Positions 35,345 through 45,556 of a DNA stretch of 64,000 bases are shown one piece after another (positions within the stretch are counted from its first letter, which is position 1; every line of letters begins with the position of its first letter). This DNA comes from Saccharothrix sp. NRRL B-16348 (lineage in GTDB: Bacteria > Actinomycetota > Actinomycetes > Mycobacteriales > Pseudonocardiaceae): NCBI RefSeq assembly GCF_001280085.1, contig NZ_LGED01000024.1, forward strand, positions 1-64,000, in the 5' to 3' direction. Both the position numbers and the translations under genes were made by a program. The notes below the pieces were generated by a model. It was not told the DNA's origin, made no database searches, and worked only from the letters and a program-made list of their open reading frames with translations.

Positions 35345-36369
35345 CGGCGGCACCTCGGTTGCGTGACCGGCAGAGCCGTGATCGGGATCGGGTCGTTGAT
35401 GATCGGCGGCACGGCGACCTGGCCGGTGCCCTCGCACAGGAAGAAGTTGAACCAGGACCCGTAGGACGCGGTCCGCGACATCGCCTCGATCTTGGTCGGC
35501 AGGTTCCGGATGACGCCCTCCACGATCGCCTCGTGGTCCCCCAGCGTCTTCGACACCAGGCCCAGGTTGGCGATGTCGTCCTTCAACGGCTGCCGCGACT
35601 GGTTGAGCAGGTCGGCCGTCGTGCCGGTCAGCTCGCCCATGGCGCTGATCGCGTCACCGATCGGCTCGCGGTCGCCCGCCAGGCCCGTCGTCAGCTCCTG
35701 CAACGTGGTGACCAGCGTGGACACCTGCTCGCTCCGCGAGTTCACGGTGTCCAGCACGGCGTTGAGGTTGCCGATGACCTCGCCGATCACCTGGTCGCGG
35801 CTCGCCAGCGTGGACGTCAGCGACGCGGTGTGGCGCAGCAGGCTGTCGATCGTGCCGCCCTCGCCCTGCAACACCTGGATGATCTCGTTGGACAACTGGT
35901 TCACGTCGTCCGGGTTCAGCGCCTGGAACAGCGGCTTGAAGCCGTTGAACAGCACGGTCAGGTCGAGCGCCGGCTTCGTGCGCTCCAACGGGATCACGTC
36001 GCCGGGCTTGAGCGCGGACGCGTCGCCCACGCCGTGCTCCAGCGCGATGTACCGCTGGCCGACGAGGTTGCGGTACTTGATCGTCGCGGTGACGGACGCG
36101 GGCAGCGTGCGGTCGCCCTCCAGCGAGAACTCCACCTCCGCCAGCCGCCGGTCGACCACCCGGATCCCGTCGACCTGGCCGACCCGGACGCCCGCGATGC
36201 GGATGTCGTCGCCCTCGTTCAGCGCGGTCACGTCGGTGAACCGGGCGGTGTAGCCGGTGGCGCCGTTGAAGTTGACGTTCGAGATGGTCACCGCGAGCAG
36301 CGTGGTCGCCAGGACCGTGATCGTGGCGAACACGCCGAGCTTGATCAGCGGCGCGGCCAGGGACCTCAT
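35341..36369 (-). CDS. mceB: MCE family protein, MceB-type
   Basis: 342 residues: N-terminal helix (LGVFATITVLATTLLAVTI), MCE domain (YTARFTDVTALNEGDDIRIAG, about residues 40-115) and helical region, ending GQVAVPPIINDPIPI. It overlaps mceA and mceC by 4 nt each. Confidence 0.93.
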   Translation of the reverse strand: MRSLAAPLIKLGVFATITVLATTLLAVTISNVNFNGATGYTARFTDVTALNEGDDIRIAGVRVGQVDGIRVVDRRLAEVEFSLEGDRTLPASVTATIKYRNLVGQRYIALEHGVGDASALKPGDVIPLERTKPALDLTVLFNGFKPLFQALNPDDVNQLSNEIIQVLQGEGGTIDSLLRHTASLTSTLASRDQVIGEVIGNLNAVLDTVNSRSEQVSTLVTTLQELTTGLAGDREPIGDAISAMGELTGTTADLLNQSRQPLKDDIANLGLVSKTLGDHEAIVEGVIRNLPTKIEAMSRTASYGSWFNFFLCEGTGQVAVPPIINDPIPITALPVTQPRCRR

Positions 36370-37694
36370 GCCGTCACCTCCGCTCCCCGGTACAAGGGGC
36401 CGAGCAGCAACGCGGTGAAGCTCGGCATCTCGCGCTTCTTCAAGCCGAACTGCGGTGCGAGCAGCGCGGCCAGGAAGTCCTGCTCCTCGGGCGAGTTCGC
36501 CAGCGACGGCACGCCGCCGAACGACGACACGACCGTGCCGTCCTCCCGGATCGTGCCCGTGTTCGGCGGCAGCACGCCGTCGGTGGCCGAGCGCGCGGGC
36601 GCCGGCGACGACGAGCCGTCCTTCACCGGGCCCTCCGGCGGGTACTGCGGGAACGGGTCCGGCCTCGGCACGATGTCGTAGCAGCGCGGGCCGCGCTTGT
36701 CGGCGTACTCCGGGTCGTCCTTGCCCGGCTCGTACTTGCCGCGGTTGGCGGTGATCTCCAGCGTGATGTGCAGGCCCGGCTCGTCGGTGCCCTTGCCGAA
36801 CACCTGGTCCATGATCGGCCTGAACTCCGCGAGGCCCTTGAGCAGGCAGGGGTACTCGGGCGAGTACTTGGCGAGCAGCTCCAGCGTCGGCCTGCTGACG
36901 TCGGCGAGCTGGATCAGGTTGTTCTTGTTCACCGCGAGGAAGCTGTTCAGGTCGAGCGACGTGGTGGTGAGCGTGCCGTACAGGGCGAGCAGGTTGTCGC
37001 GCTGCTCGACCAGCGTGCGGCTGGTGACCGTGGCGTCCGACAGCGCCTGCACCAGGTCGGGCGCGGCGTCGGCGTAGACGTTCGAGACGTCGGCGAGGCG
37101 GCTGATGCCGTCCTTCAGCTTGGGCAGCTGCGGGTTGAACTCGCCCAGGTAGGCGTCCAGCTGCACCAGCGTCTCGCCCAGCGGCTTGCCCCGGTTCTCC
37201 AACGCCTGCGACATCGCGGTCAGCGTGGTGGCCAGCTTCTCCGGCTGCACGGCCTGCAGCACCGGCATCAGGTCGTCGAGCACGCGTTCCAGCTCGATGG
37301 CGCTGCTGGAGCGGTCCTGCTCGATGACGGCGCCCCCGGTCAGCGGTACCTCGCGTTCGTCGGGCAGCACGAGGTTCACGTACCGCTCGCCGAACAGGGT
37401 CTTCGGCAGCAGGCGCGCGGAGACGTTGCGGGGGATGTGCCTGGCCTGCTCCGGGTCGAGCGCCAGGTCGAGCTCGGCGCCGTCGCCCGAGGTCCGGATG
37501 CCCTTCACCTGGCCGACGATCATGCCGCGGACCTTGACGTCGGAGTCGATCAGCAGCTGGTTGCCGACCCGGTCGGTCTTCAACGTCACCTTCACGACGT
37601 CGGTGAACGCGTCGTTGTACAGCGCCACCGTGACGGAGAGGAAGAGGGCGATGACCGCGATGAACGCGACGCCCAGGAGCCTGCGCCTGATCAT
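36366..37694 (-). CDS. mceA: MCE family protein, MceA-type
   Basis: 442 residues from the ATG at 37694 (ATGA overlap with the second permease gene). The frame is open far upstream, but that part is a shadow. Membrane anchor LLGVFIAVIALFL-like (residues 5-25), MCE domain with DSDVKVRGMIVGQVKGI, then an extended helical region. First of six MCE subunits, which together are thought to form a lipid-conducting tube across the envelope. Confidence 0.94.
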   Translation of the reverse strand: MIRRRLLGVAFIAVIALFLSVTVALYNDAFTDVVKVTLKTDRVGNQLLIDSDVKVRGMIVGQVKGIRTSGDGAELDLALDPEQARHIPRNVSARLLPKTLFGERYVNLVLPDEREVPLTGGAVIEQDRSSSAIELERVLDDLMPVLQAVQPEKLATTLTAMSQALENRGKPLGETLVQLDAYLGEFNPQLPKLKDGISRLADVSNVYADAAPDLVQALSDATVTSRTLVEQRDNLLALYGTLTTTSLDLNSFLAVNKNNLIQLADVSRPTLELLAKYSPEYPCLLKGLAEFRPIMDQVFGKGTDEPGLHITLEITANRGKYEPGKDDPEYADKRGPRCYDIVPRPDPFPQYPPEGPVKDGSSSPAPARSATDGVLPPNTGTIREDGTVVSSFGGVPSLANSPEEQDFLAALLAPQFGLKKREMPSFTALLLGPLYRGAEVTA

Positions 37695-38530
37695 CCCGCG
37701 ATCCTCACCGTCGTCGTGGTGCCCCAGATGGCCATGCTCAGGAAGAAGTCCAGCAAGCTCGTCGTGACGATCGCCGTGCGCACCGCGCGGCCGACCGCGA
37801 CACCCACGCCCGCCGGGCCGCCGCTGGCCCGGTAGCCGTAGTAGCAGTGCGTCAGGATGATCACCACGGCGAAGACCAGCACCTTGCCGAAGGACCAGAG
37901 CACGTCCACCGGTGGCAGGAACAGGTTGAAGTAGTGGTCGTAGGTGCCCGCCGACTGCCCGTAGAACTCGACCGTGATGAACCTGGCCGCCAGGTACGAC
38001 GTGAGCAGGCCGATCACGTACAGCGGGATGATCGCGATGAAGCCCGCGATGATCCGCGTGGTGACCAGGTACGGCAGGCTGGGGATGCCCATGACCTCCA
38101 GCGCGTCGATCTCCTCGGAGATCCGCATCGCGCCGAGCTGCGCGGTGAAGCCGGAGCCGACGGTCGCGCTCAGCGCCAGGCCCGCGACCAGCGGCGCGAT
38201 CTCGCGGGTGTTGAAGTACGCGGACACGAAGCCCGCGAACGCCGACGTGCCGATCTGGTTCAGCGCGGTGAAGCCCTGCAGGCCGACGACCGTGCCGGTG
38301 AACACCGACAGGCCCACCATCACGCCGATCGTGCCGCCGATGACGGCCAGCGCGCCCGAGCCGAAGCTGACCTCGGCCAGCAGGCGCAGCGTCTCGCGCA
38401 GGTAGCGGGTCAGCGTGCGCGGGATCCAGCAGATCGCCCGGACGTAGAACCACAGCTGGTCGCCGAAGTTGTCCAGCATCGCCAGCGGCGCGTTCGCCGC
38501 CTTGCGGAACCGGTCGGTGCTCGTGGCCAT
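37691..38530 (-). CDS. yrbEB: MlaE/YrbE-type permease, second subunit
   Basis: Integral membrane permease of the Mce ABC importer, 279 residues with about five to six helices. The family core EEIDALEVMGIPSLPYLVTTR is near residue 135, where the ATPase coupling helix is expected. One nucleotide separates it from the first permease, and it overlaps mceA by 4 nt. Confidence 0.95.
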   Translation of the reverse strand: MATSTDRFRKAANAPLAMLDNFGDQLWFYVRAICWIPRTLTRYLRETLRLLAEVSFGSGALAVIGGTIGVMVGLSVFTGTVVGLQGFTALNQIGTSAFAGFVSAYFNTREIAPLVAGLALSATVGSGFTAQLGAMRISEEIDALEVMGIPSLPYLVTTRIIAGFIAIIPLYVIGLLTSYLAARFITVEFYGQSAGTYDHYFNLFLPPVDVLWSFGKVLVFAVVIILTHCYYGYRASGGPAGVGVAVGRAVRTAIVTTSLLDFFLSMAIWGTTTTVRIAG

Positions 38531-38531
38531 C

Positions 38532-39317
38532 TCAGCTCCCCTTCGCCGGGACGACCTGGAGGTAGATCGTGGTGAGCACGAAGTTCACGAAGAACAGCAG
38601 CAGGAACGTGATGACCACGGCCTGGTTGACGGCGTCGCCGACGCCCTTCGGCCCGCCCGCCGGGTTCAGGCCGCGGTAGGCGGCCACGATGCCCGCGATG
38701 AACCCGAAGATCAGGGCCTTGATCTCGGAGATCCACAGGTCCGGCAGCTGCGCCAGGGCGCTGAAGCTCGCCAGGTAGGCGCCGGGCGTGCCGTCCTGCA
38801 GGATCACGTTGAAGAAGTAGCCGCCCATCACGCCGACCACGCTGACCATGCCGTTGAGCAGCACGGACACCAGCATCGCGGCCAGCACGCGCGGCACGAC
38901 CAGGCGCTGGATCGGCGAGACGCCCAGCACCTCCATCGCGTCGATCTCCTCGCGGATCTTGCGCGAGCCGAGGTCCGCGCAGATCGCGCTGCCGCCCGCG
39001 CCCGCGATGAGCAGGGCCGTCACGATCGGGCTGGCCTGCTGGATGATCGCCAGCACGCTCGCCGCGCCGGTGAACGACTGCGCGCCGATCTGCCTCGTCA
39101 GCGAGCCGATCTGCAACGCGATGACCGCACCGAACGGGATCGACACCAGGGCCGTCGGCAGCACCGTCACGCTCACCACGAACCAGCACTGCTGGATGAA
39201 CTCCCGCAGCTGGAACGGGCGGCGGAACGTGTTGCGCACGACGTCGATGCCCAGCGCGAACATCCGCCCCGTTTCGCGCAGCGCGCCGACGCCGGGGAAC
39301 GTCGCCGGTGAGCTCAC
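38532..39317 (-). CDS. yrbEA: MlaE/YrbE-type permease, first subunit
   Basis: 261 residues from the GTG at 39317, which overlaps the ATPase stop (GTGA). It has the coupling motif REEIDAMEVLGVSPIQRLVVPR and multiple hydrophobic helices. It forms a heterodimer with the second YrbE-type subunit in Mce systems. Confidence 0.94.
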   Translation of the reverse strand: MSSPATFPGVGALRETGRMFALGIDVVRNTFRRPFQLREFIQQCWFVVSVTVLPTALVSIPFGAVIALQIGSLTRQIGAQSFTGAASVLAIIQQASPIVTALLIAGAGGSAICADLGSRKIREEIDAMEVLGVSPIQRLVVPRVLAAMLVSVLLNGMVSVVGVMGGYFFNVILQDGTPGAYLASFSALAQLPDLWISEIKALIFGFIAGIVAAYRGLNPAGGPKGVGDAVNQAVVITFLLLFFVNFVLTTIYLQVVPAKGS

Positions 39318-40402
39318 AGCACGCCCCCCTGCCGGGGCCACGGGCTCGGCGTGATCGGGTCGGCGGTGATCGGGCCCGTCCGGTCGCCCGCACCGGCCAG
39401 CACCCGGTAGTGGCGCTGCTCGTCGGGCGTGAGGCTGGCGATGATGCCCTCCTGCGCCTCGGGCGGCAGCGTGTGCAGGATGCTCATCACCCGGTCCTTG
39501 CGCCGGCGCACCGCGCCACGAGGCGGCAGGCCGGGCGTCGGCTCCAGCTGCGGCACCACGCCGCGCACGTCCTCGTCCGGCGGGCCGTCGGCGTGCCCCG
39601 CTTCGCGGTGCGCCAGCTCGGCGGCCATCGTCGCCTGGTCCTTCTCCTCCGACATGCCGATCGGGCCGATGCGGCGGCCGTTGAGGAACTGCTCGACCAC
39701 CGGCTCGTCGCTGGTCAGCAGCACTTCGCGGGGACCGAACATGACCAGTTCGCGGCGGAACAGCATGCCGAGGTTGTCCGGGACGGTGCGGGCCACGGTG
39801 ATGTTGTGGGTGACGATCAGGATCGTCGCGTCGATCTGCGCGTTCAGGTCGATGAGGAGCTGGCTGAGGTACGCCGTGCGGACCGGGTCGAGGCCGGAGT
39901 CCGGCTCGTCGCACAGGATGATCTCGGGGTCCAGGACCAGGGCGCGGGCCAGGCCGGCGCGCTTGCGCATGCCGCCGGAGATCTCGCCGGGGAGCTTCTT
40001 CTCCGCGCCGACGAGGCCGACCATCTCCATCTTCTCCAGCACGATCCGCCGGACCTCGGCCTCGGTCTTGCGGGTGTGCTCGCGCAGCGGGAAGGCCACG
40101 TTGTCGAAGAGGTTCATCGAGCCGAACAGCGCGCCGTCCTGGAAGAGGACGCCGAACAGCTTCCGGATCTCGTAGAGCTTGTGCTCGGAGCAGCGGACCA
40201 GGTCCACGCCGTTGATGACGATCTTGCCCTGTTCCGGTTTCAGCAGCCCGACCAGGGACTTCAGGAAGACGGACTTGCCCGTGCCCGACGGGCCGAGCAT
40301 CACGCTGACCTCGCCCGGTGGGAGGGTGAGCGTGACGTCCCGCCAGATGGTCTGCTTGCCGAAGGACTTGGTCAGGCCCTCGACGACCACCTCGACGCCC
40401 AT
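39314..40402 (-). CDS. mkl: Mce/Mla-type ABC transporter ATPase (Mkl/MceG-like)
   Basis: Cytoplasmic ATPase that powers Mce lipid import, 362 residues. Walker A GPSGTGKS (about 37-44), signature ISGGMRKRAGLARAL (about 141-155), Walker B IILCDEPDSGLD, H-loop VTHN. A C-terminal extension of about 100 residues, as in actinobacterial MceG, probably contacts partners. First gene of the operon, with GGAGG 6 nt before the ATG. In M. tuberculosis the orphan mkl gene lies at this same locus. Confidence 0.94.
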   Translation of the reverse strand: MGVEVVVEGLTKSFGKQTIWRDVTLTLPPGEVSVMLGPSGTGKSVFLKSLVGLLKPEQGKIVINGVDLVRCSEHKLYEIRKLFGVLFQDGALFGSMNLFDNVAFPLREHTRKTEAEVRRIVLEKMEMVGLVGAEKKLPGEISGGMRKRAGLARALVLDPEIILCDEPDSGLDPVRTAYLSQLLIDLNAQIDATILIVTHNITVARTVPDNLGMLFRRELVMFGPREVLLTSDEPVVEQFLNGRRIGPIGMSEEKDQATMAAELAHREAGHADGPPDEDVRGVVPQLEPTPGLPPRGAVRRRKDRVMSILHTLPPEAQEGIIASLTPDEQRHYRVLAGAGDRTGPITADPITPSPWPRQGGVL

Positions 40403-40615
40403 CGCACCTCCAGGTCAGCGGCCGGCTCGCCCGACACCGGGCAGGCCGGTGTCATACGGGTGCAACGAGGCCGCACCGTCGTGGTTACTCACCAGTTGGG
40501 TTAATGCGGTCTCGGGTGGGTAACGGTGTGAGCAGGGTCATGCCGCCACCCCTCCGGCCCCCGATGGTGGGCCACGCGCGACGACGCGGTCAAGATCACC
40601 GGCCGTAGACAGCAC
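40403..40615. other. mce operon upstream region
   Basis: About 210 nt between the ATPase gene and the rplL terminator with no gene. It must hold the mce promoter; the only clear structure is the long inverted repeat at 40484-40524. Confidence 0.45.
40484..40524. promoter_or_regulatory. Candidate operator upstream of the mce operon
   Basis: GTTACTCACC (40484-40493) and GGTGGGTAAC (40515-40524) are inverted copies with one mismatch and a 21-nt spacer, about 80-120 nt before the ATPase start. Such spaced arms suit a dimeric repressor or activator. No regulator gene is adjacent. Confidence 0.4.
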
Positions 40616-40648
40616 GAAGGCGGACACCCGGATCGGGTGCCCGCCTTC
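40616..40648 (-). terminator. Terminator after rplL
   Basis: A 15-bp stem (40616-40630 with 40634-40648) with one G-U type pair and a 3-nt loop lies about 20 nt past the rplL stop codon. It separates rplJ-rplL from the downstream mce operon. Confidence 0.78.
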
Positions 40649-40668
40649 GCGGAAGCGGTAGCGCTAGA

Positions 40669-41055
40669 TCACTTGAGCGAGATCTTGGCGCCGGCAGCCT
40701 CGAGCTTCTCCTTGGCGGCGTCGGCGACGTCCTTCGCCACGTTCTCCAGCAGCGGCTTCGGAGCGGCCTCGACCAGCTCCTTGGCCTCCTTCAGGCCCAG
40801 GCCCGAGACGACCTCGCGGACGACCTTGATGACCTGGATCTTCTTGTCGCCGGCGCCCTCGAGGACGACGGTGAACTCGTCCTTCTCCTCGACCTCGGCG
40901 GCGGCGGGGCCGGCTGCGCCGGGGGCCGCGACGGCGACCGGAGCGGCGGCGGTGACCTCGAAGGTGGTCTCGAACTCCTTCACGAAGGCCGAGAGCTCCA
41001 GGAGGGTCATCTCCTTGAACGCGTCGAGCAGCTCGTCGGTGCTGAGCTTCGCCAT
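40669..41055 (-). CDS. rplL: 50S ribosomal protein L7/L12
   Basis: Stalk protein that recruits translation GTPases, 128 residues. The N-terminal dimerisation helix ([21 protein letters not shown]), an Ala/Gly/Pro hinge and the C-terminal domain ([25 protein letters not shown]) are all complete. It lies 63 nt after rplJ. Confidence 0.98.
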   Translation of the reverse strand: MAKLSTDELLDAFKEMTLLELSAFVKEFETTFEVTAAAPVAVAAPGAAGPAAAEVEEKDEFTVVLEGAGDKKIQVIKVVREVVSGLGLKEAKELVEAAPKPLLENVAKDVADAAKEKLEAAGAKISLK

Positions 41056-41118
41056 GATGGCGGTCCTTTCTCTTTCAACGCCCGAACTGCGGCCGGGACG
41101 CGGAGTTTCTGGGTGTGA

Positions 41119-41676
41119 TCAGCTTTCGGCCGGAGCGTCGGCCTCGGCGGCGGCAGGCGCCTCCGCGGCCTTCTTCTCCACCAGGGCAGCAGCCAGGCGA
41201 GCGACCTGGGAAGCCGGGGCGTTGAACAGACCCGCGGCCTTGGCCAGGTTGCCCTTCATCGCGCCCGCCAGCTTGGCGAGCAGCACCTCACGGGTCTCGA
41301 GGTCCGCGATGGCGGTGACCTCGTCGACCGAGAGGGGGCGGCCGTCCATGTAGCCGCCCTTGATGACCAGGGCCTTGTTGTCCTTCGCGAAGTCACGCAG
41401 GGCCTTGGCCGCGTCGACCGGTTCGCCTTCGACGAAGGCGATGGCGGTCGGGCCGACGAGCAGGGCCTCGAGGCCCTGGACGCCCGCGTCCTCAGCGGCA
41501 CGCTTGACCAGCGTGTTCTTCGCAACGGTGTACGTGGTGCCCGCGCCGAGAGCGCGACGCAGCGTCGTGAGCTGCGCCATGGAGAGGCCGCGGTACTCGG
41601 TCACGACAGCGGCCGAGCTTCCACGGAACTTGTCCGTGAGCTCGGCGACGGCCGAAACCTTGCTGGGCTTCGCCAT
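41119..41676 (-). CDS. rplJ: 50S ribosomal protein L10
   Basis: Base of the ribosomal stalk and classical autoregulator of its operon. 185 residues starting [17 protein letters not shown], with [16 protein letters not shown]. An Ala/Glu-rich C-terminus binds L7/L12. A leader hairpin with a T-run lies 58-84 nt upstream. Confidence 0.97.
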   Translation of the reverse strand: MAKPSKVSAVAELTDKFRGSSAAVVTEYRGLSMAQLTTLRRALGAGTTYTVAKNTLVKRAAEDAGVQGLEALLVGPTAIAFVEGEPVDAAKALRDFAKDNKALVIKGGYMDGRPLSVDEVTAIADLETREVLLAKLAGAMKGNLAKAAGLFNAPASQVARLAAALVEKKAAEAPAAAEADAPAES

Positions 41677-41733
41677 GATCGCCTCCTCTCTGGGCTAGTG
41701 ACACGCCGGTCGAGAGGGCCGCGCAAAGCAAAA

Positions 41734-41760
41734 ACGCCCCTGCGCAGCAGCACGGGGCGT
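41734..41760 (-). promoter_or_regulatory. rplJ leader hairpin with T-run (attenuator-like)
   Basis: A 7-bp stem ACGCCCC/GGGGCGT (minus reading; 41754-41760 with 41734-41740) has a 13-nt loop. On the minus strand it is followed directly by TTTTGCTTTGC. It lies in the untranslated leader between the likely promoter (41883-41912) and rplJ, so it looks like an intrinsic terminator inside the leader. L10-binding leaders are known to control this operon in other bacteria. Confidence 0.6.
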
Positions 41761-41882
41761 GACGGGCGTGCGAACACGCCTGGACCTACCTCGTTCTCCT
41801 GCGCGGGCCGCCCGCTTCGCGGGACCTTCGCTCCCCGTCACGTGGACAGGGACGACCAGCGGTCTTTGGTGAACCGTCGACA

Positions 41883-41912
41883 ACACTAGCAGGGGAGCTG
41901 ACAGCGGCCCAA
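41883..41912 (-). promoter_or_regulatory. Candidate rplJ-rplL promoter
   Basis: On the minus strand TTGGGC (41907-41912) and TAGTGT (41883-41888) are 18 nt apart. The start would lie about 200 nt before rplJ, leaving a long leader that includes the hairpin at 41734-41760. Confidence 0.42.
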
Positions 41913-41931
41913 ATCGGCCATGATGTGACGC

Positions 41932-42729
41932 GTGACCGAAGAGCCGCCACGGAACCCGCCGCCACCGGACATCGACCCGGAACAGCTCCGGCAGTTCCAG
42001 GAGTTCCAACGGTTCCAGGAGTTCCAGCGCTTCCAGCAGGCGCAGGGCGCCAACCAGCCACCAAGCCTGCCCCCCGGTGCCACCCCACCACTGGGCCTCC
42101 CCTCCGGCACCACCCCACCGGGCCTCCCGCCAGGTGGCAGCCCACCGCAGGGCATCCCACCGATCGCGCCACCACCTCCCGCCCCGCGGCGCAGGCCGCT
42201 GTGGCAGGTCCTGCTGCGCAGCAAACTCGTCCGCCGCCTCGTGTACCTGGTGGTCGTGCTGCTCGTCGCCTCGTACTTCTACGAGCAGTACTTCGGCGGC
42301 GACGACCCCGGCGACGTGGCGCAGGACAGCGGCGGCGTGGAGAACAACGTCATCGCGCCGCCCAACCCGTACGGCATCAACGGCACGATCGGCCAGTTCT
42401 ACAAGCACGTCGGCACCGGCGACGGCGGCCGGGCGTGCGCGTACTTCAAGAGCGACGGGCCGCAGAAGGCGTTCGCGGAGGCCTTCGGCGCGTCGGACTG
42501 CGCGGCCGCGGTGACGAAGTTGAAGAGCCAGGTGACCGACGTGAGCACCTACCGGCAGCTCCGCTTCCCCGAGACGATGGTGACCCCGCCCCAGTCCGGC
42601 TCGGTCGAGGTCAGCTCCTGCGCGCTGGAGGTGCGCAGCGGACCGAAGCTGGGCAAGTTCGTGCTCACCAAGCAGACGAGCGGCGCCTGGGCGATCACCG
42701 GTTATGAGGCCGAGCCCAGCTGCCCGTGA
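41932..42729 (+). CDS. Single-pass membrane protein with Gln/Phe repeats and Pro-rich N-terminus
   Basis: 265 residues from a GTG. Residues 18-40 repeat Q-F-Q-E/R-F; residues 41-83 are Pro/Gly-rich. One transmembrane helix (VRRLVYLVVVLLVASYFY) lies near residue 110. The extracytoplasmic domain of about 130 residues has four cysteines (ACAYF, DCAAA, SCALE, final SCP) and the fold pattern of small secreted actinobacterial domains near Mce/DUF-type proteins. It is divergent from rplJ and convergent with rplA. Function unknown. Confidence 0.8.
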   Translation: MTEEPPRNPPPPDIDPEQLRQFQEFQRFQEFQRFQQAQGANQPPSLPPGATPPLGLPSGTTPPGLPPGGSPPQGIPPIAPPPPAPRRRPLWQVLLRSKLVRRLVYLVVVLLVASYFYEQYFGGDDPGDVAQDSGGVENNVIAPPNPYGINGTIGQFYKHVGTGDGGRACAYFKSDGPQKAFAEAFGASDCAAAVTKLKSQVTDVSTYRQLRFPETMVTPPQSGSVEVSSCALEVRSGPKLGKFVLTKQTSGAWAITGYEAEPSCP

Positions 42730-42735
42730 CGACGC

Positions 42736-42770
42736 GAAGCGCCCCCCGGCGGGAGGCCGGGGGGCGCTTC
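42736..42770. terminator. Bidirectional terminator between the membrane-protein gene and rplA
   Basis: A 15-bp perfect stem (42736-42750 with 42756-42770) with a GGGAG loop (plus reading). It lies 6 nt past the stop of the plus-strand gene and 22 nt past the rplA stop codon, so it can serve both convergent genes. Confidence 0.85.
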
Positions 42771-42792
42771 GGGTGGTTCGGCTGAACCTCGG

Positions 42793-43509
42793 TCAGACGG
42801 TGACCTCGTCGGACAGCAGGTTGCGCGTCCGGTTCGGGTCGACCGGGATGCCCGGGCCCATCGTGGTCGAGACGGTGATCTTCTTCAGGTACCGCCCCTT
42901 GGCCGCGGACGGCTTGGCGCGCAGGATCTCGTCCAGCGCGGCGGCGTAGTTCTCGACCAGCTTCTCCGGGTCGAACGACACCTTGCCGATCACGAGGTGC
43001 AGGTTGGCCTGCTTGTCCACGCGGAAGTTGATCTTACCGCCCTTGATCTCGTTCACGGCCTTGGTGACGTCGGGCGTCACGGTGCCGGTCTTCGGGTTCG
43101 GCATCAGGCCACGCGGGCCGAGGATGCGGGCGATGCGACCGACCTTCGCCATCTGGTCGGGCGTGGCGATCGCGGCGTCGAAGTCGAGCCAGCCACCCTG
43201 GATGCGCTCGATCAGGTCCTCGGAGCCGACCGCGTCGGCACCGGCGGCCTCGGCCTCGGCGGCCTTGTCACCGGTGGCGAAGACGATCACGCGGGCGGTC
43301 TTGCCCGTACCGTGCGGCAGGTTCACGGTGCCGCGGACCATCTGGTCGGCCTTGCGGGGGTCGACGCCGAGCCGGATGGCGACCTCGACGGTCGCGTCCA
43401 GCTTCACCTTGGAGGTCTCCTTGGCGAGCTTGGCTGCCTCCAGCGGCGAGTAGAGCCGCTCACGGTCAACCAGCTCAGCAGCGTTCTTGTACGCCTTGCT
43501 GCGCTTCAT
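42793..43509 (-). CDS. rplA: 50S ribosomal protein L1
   Basis: E-site stalk protein, 238 residues starting [17 protein letters not shown]. It contains [15 protein letters not shown], the [18 protein letters not shown] loop and the C-terminal VSTTMGPGI. The ATG at 43509 is the conserved start. Convergent with the membrane protein gene at 41932. Confidence 0.98.
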   Translation of the reverse strand: MKRSKAYKNAAELVDRERLYSPLEAAKLAKETSKVKLDATVEVAIRLGVDPRKADQMVRGTVNLPHGTGKTARVIVFATGDKAAEAEAAGADAVGSEDLIERIQGGWLDFDAAIATPDQMAKVGRIARILGPRGLMPNPKTGTVTPDVTKAVNEIKGGKINFRVDKQANLHLVIGKVSFDPEKLVENYAAALDEILRAKPSAAKGRYLKKITVSTTMGPGIPVDPNRTRNLLSDEVTV

Positions 43510-43586
43510 GCTTCTGTCCTTAAAGTGGATCAGTTGTGGTCCCGAGCCAGCGCGTGGCTCTCCCACGACTACGAAAGAGAGAAAGG

Positions 43587-44021
43587 TCAGCCTTCGACGG
43601 TGATGCCCATGGAGCGGGCGGTGCCGGCGATGATCTTCGCCGCCTGGTCCACGTCGTTGGCGTTGAGGTCGACCATCTTGGACTGGGCGATCTCGCGCAC
43701 CTGGTCCATGGTCACCTTGGCGACCTTGAGGCGGTGCGGCTCGCCCGAGCCCTTCTCCACACCGGCGGCCTTGAGCAGCAGCTTCGCGGCCGGCGGGGTC
43801 TTGAGCTTGAAGTCGAACGAGCGGTCTTCGTACACGGAGATCTCGACCGGCACGACGGTGCCGCGCTGCGACTCGGTCGCGGCGTTGTACTGCTTGCAGA
43901 ACTCCATGATGTTGACGCCGTGCTGACCCAGCGCGGGACCAACGGGCGGCGCGGGGTTAGCGGCCCCGGCCTTGATCTGCAGCTTGATGATCGCTGCGAG
44001 CTTCTTCTTCTTGGGTGGCAT
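43587..44021 (-). CDS. rplK: 50S ribosomal protein L11
   Basis: GTPase-centre protein and thiostrepton-site component, 144 residues. The N-terminal [26 protein letters not shown] block (proline switch) and the C-terminal rRNA-binding domain are complete. It lies 77 nt before rplA. Confidence 0.98.
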
Positions 44022-44076
44022 CTCGGTTCCTTTATTGCGGTGTCCGCGCGCGGCCCTGCCAGCCGCAGCGTGGCTG

Positions 44077-44103
44077 CCGGCTCCCCCTGTTCAGGGGAGC
44101 CGG
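44077..44103 (-). terminator. Hairpin between nusG and rplK
   Basis: A 10-bp perfect stem (44077-44086 with 44094-44103) and a 7-nt loop lie 16 nt past the nusG stop codon. It may partly terminate secE-nusG or mark an internal processing point, since rplK-rplA still need expression downstream. Confidence 0.55.
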
Positions 44104-44119
44104 AGTCTTGTTGTCCTGG

Positions 44120-45001
<882 letters not shown>

Positions 45002-45047
45002 TCATGCATCACATGTCCGCCGCCACCCGGGGCGGCAGGTGATCGGC

Positions 45048-45452
45048 TCAGCCGAACACCCTGAACATGCCCCAGGCGAAGGCCGAATCCAGGCCGAACA
45101 CCAACGCCACCATGAAGGCCACGAAGACCAACACGACTCCGGTGTAGGTGATCATCTGCTTGCGGGTCGGCCAGATGACCTTCCGCAGCTCGCTGACCAC
45201 CTCGCGGACGTACCGGACGATGCGGGCGAAGAAACCGACCCGCTTCTCCGAATCCGCCCGCGAACGCGTGGCACGGCCCTTCTTGGTCCCCTCGGCGTCG
45301 GAGTCGGCCTCGGCCGACTTCTTCGCCTCAACGGAGTCCTTGCGGCCCGCCGGACGCGCGGAACCACGGCGCTCGCGCCGCGCTGCGGCGGTAACCGGCC
45401 GGGACGCGCCCTCGCGCTCTTCCGGCTGGTCCTGCTCGCGGCCCTCGCTCAT
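45048..45452 (-). CDS. secE: Preprotein translocase subunit SecE
   Basis: 134 residues. A charged N-terminal region of about 70 residues precedes the conserved cytosolic helix [18 protein letters not shown] and one transmembrane helix ([20 protein letters not shown]). It clamps SecY in the Sec translocon. Located between tRNA-Trp and nusG, the standard actinobacterial order. Confidence 0.96.
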   Translation of the reverse strand: MSEGREQDQPEEREGASRPVTAAARRERRGSARPAGRKDSVEAKKSAEADSDAEGTKKGRATRSRADSEKRVGFFARIVRYVREVVSELRKVIWPTRKQMITYTGVVLVFVAFMVALVFGLDSAFAWGMFRVFG

Positions 45453-45483
45453 GCCGTCCTCCGCTCACCATCGCGCTTCGACG

Positions 45484-45556
<73 letters not shown>

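Noticed and set aside
36366..38453. MceA fused to upstream permease-region frame
   Set aside because: The part before 37694 is an out-of-frame reading of the permease gene; MceA begins at the ATG overlapping its stop.
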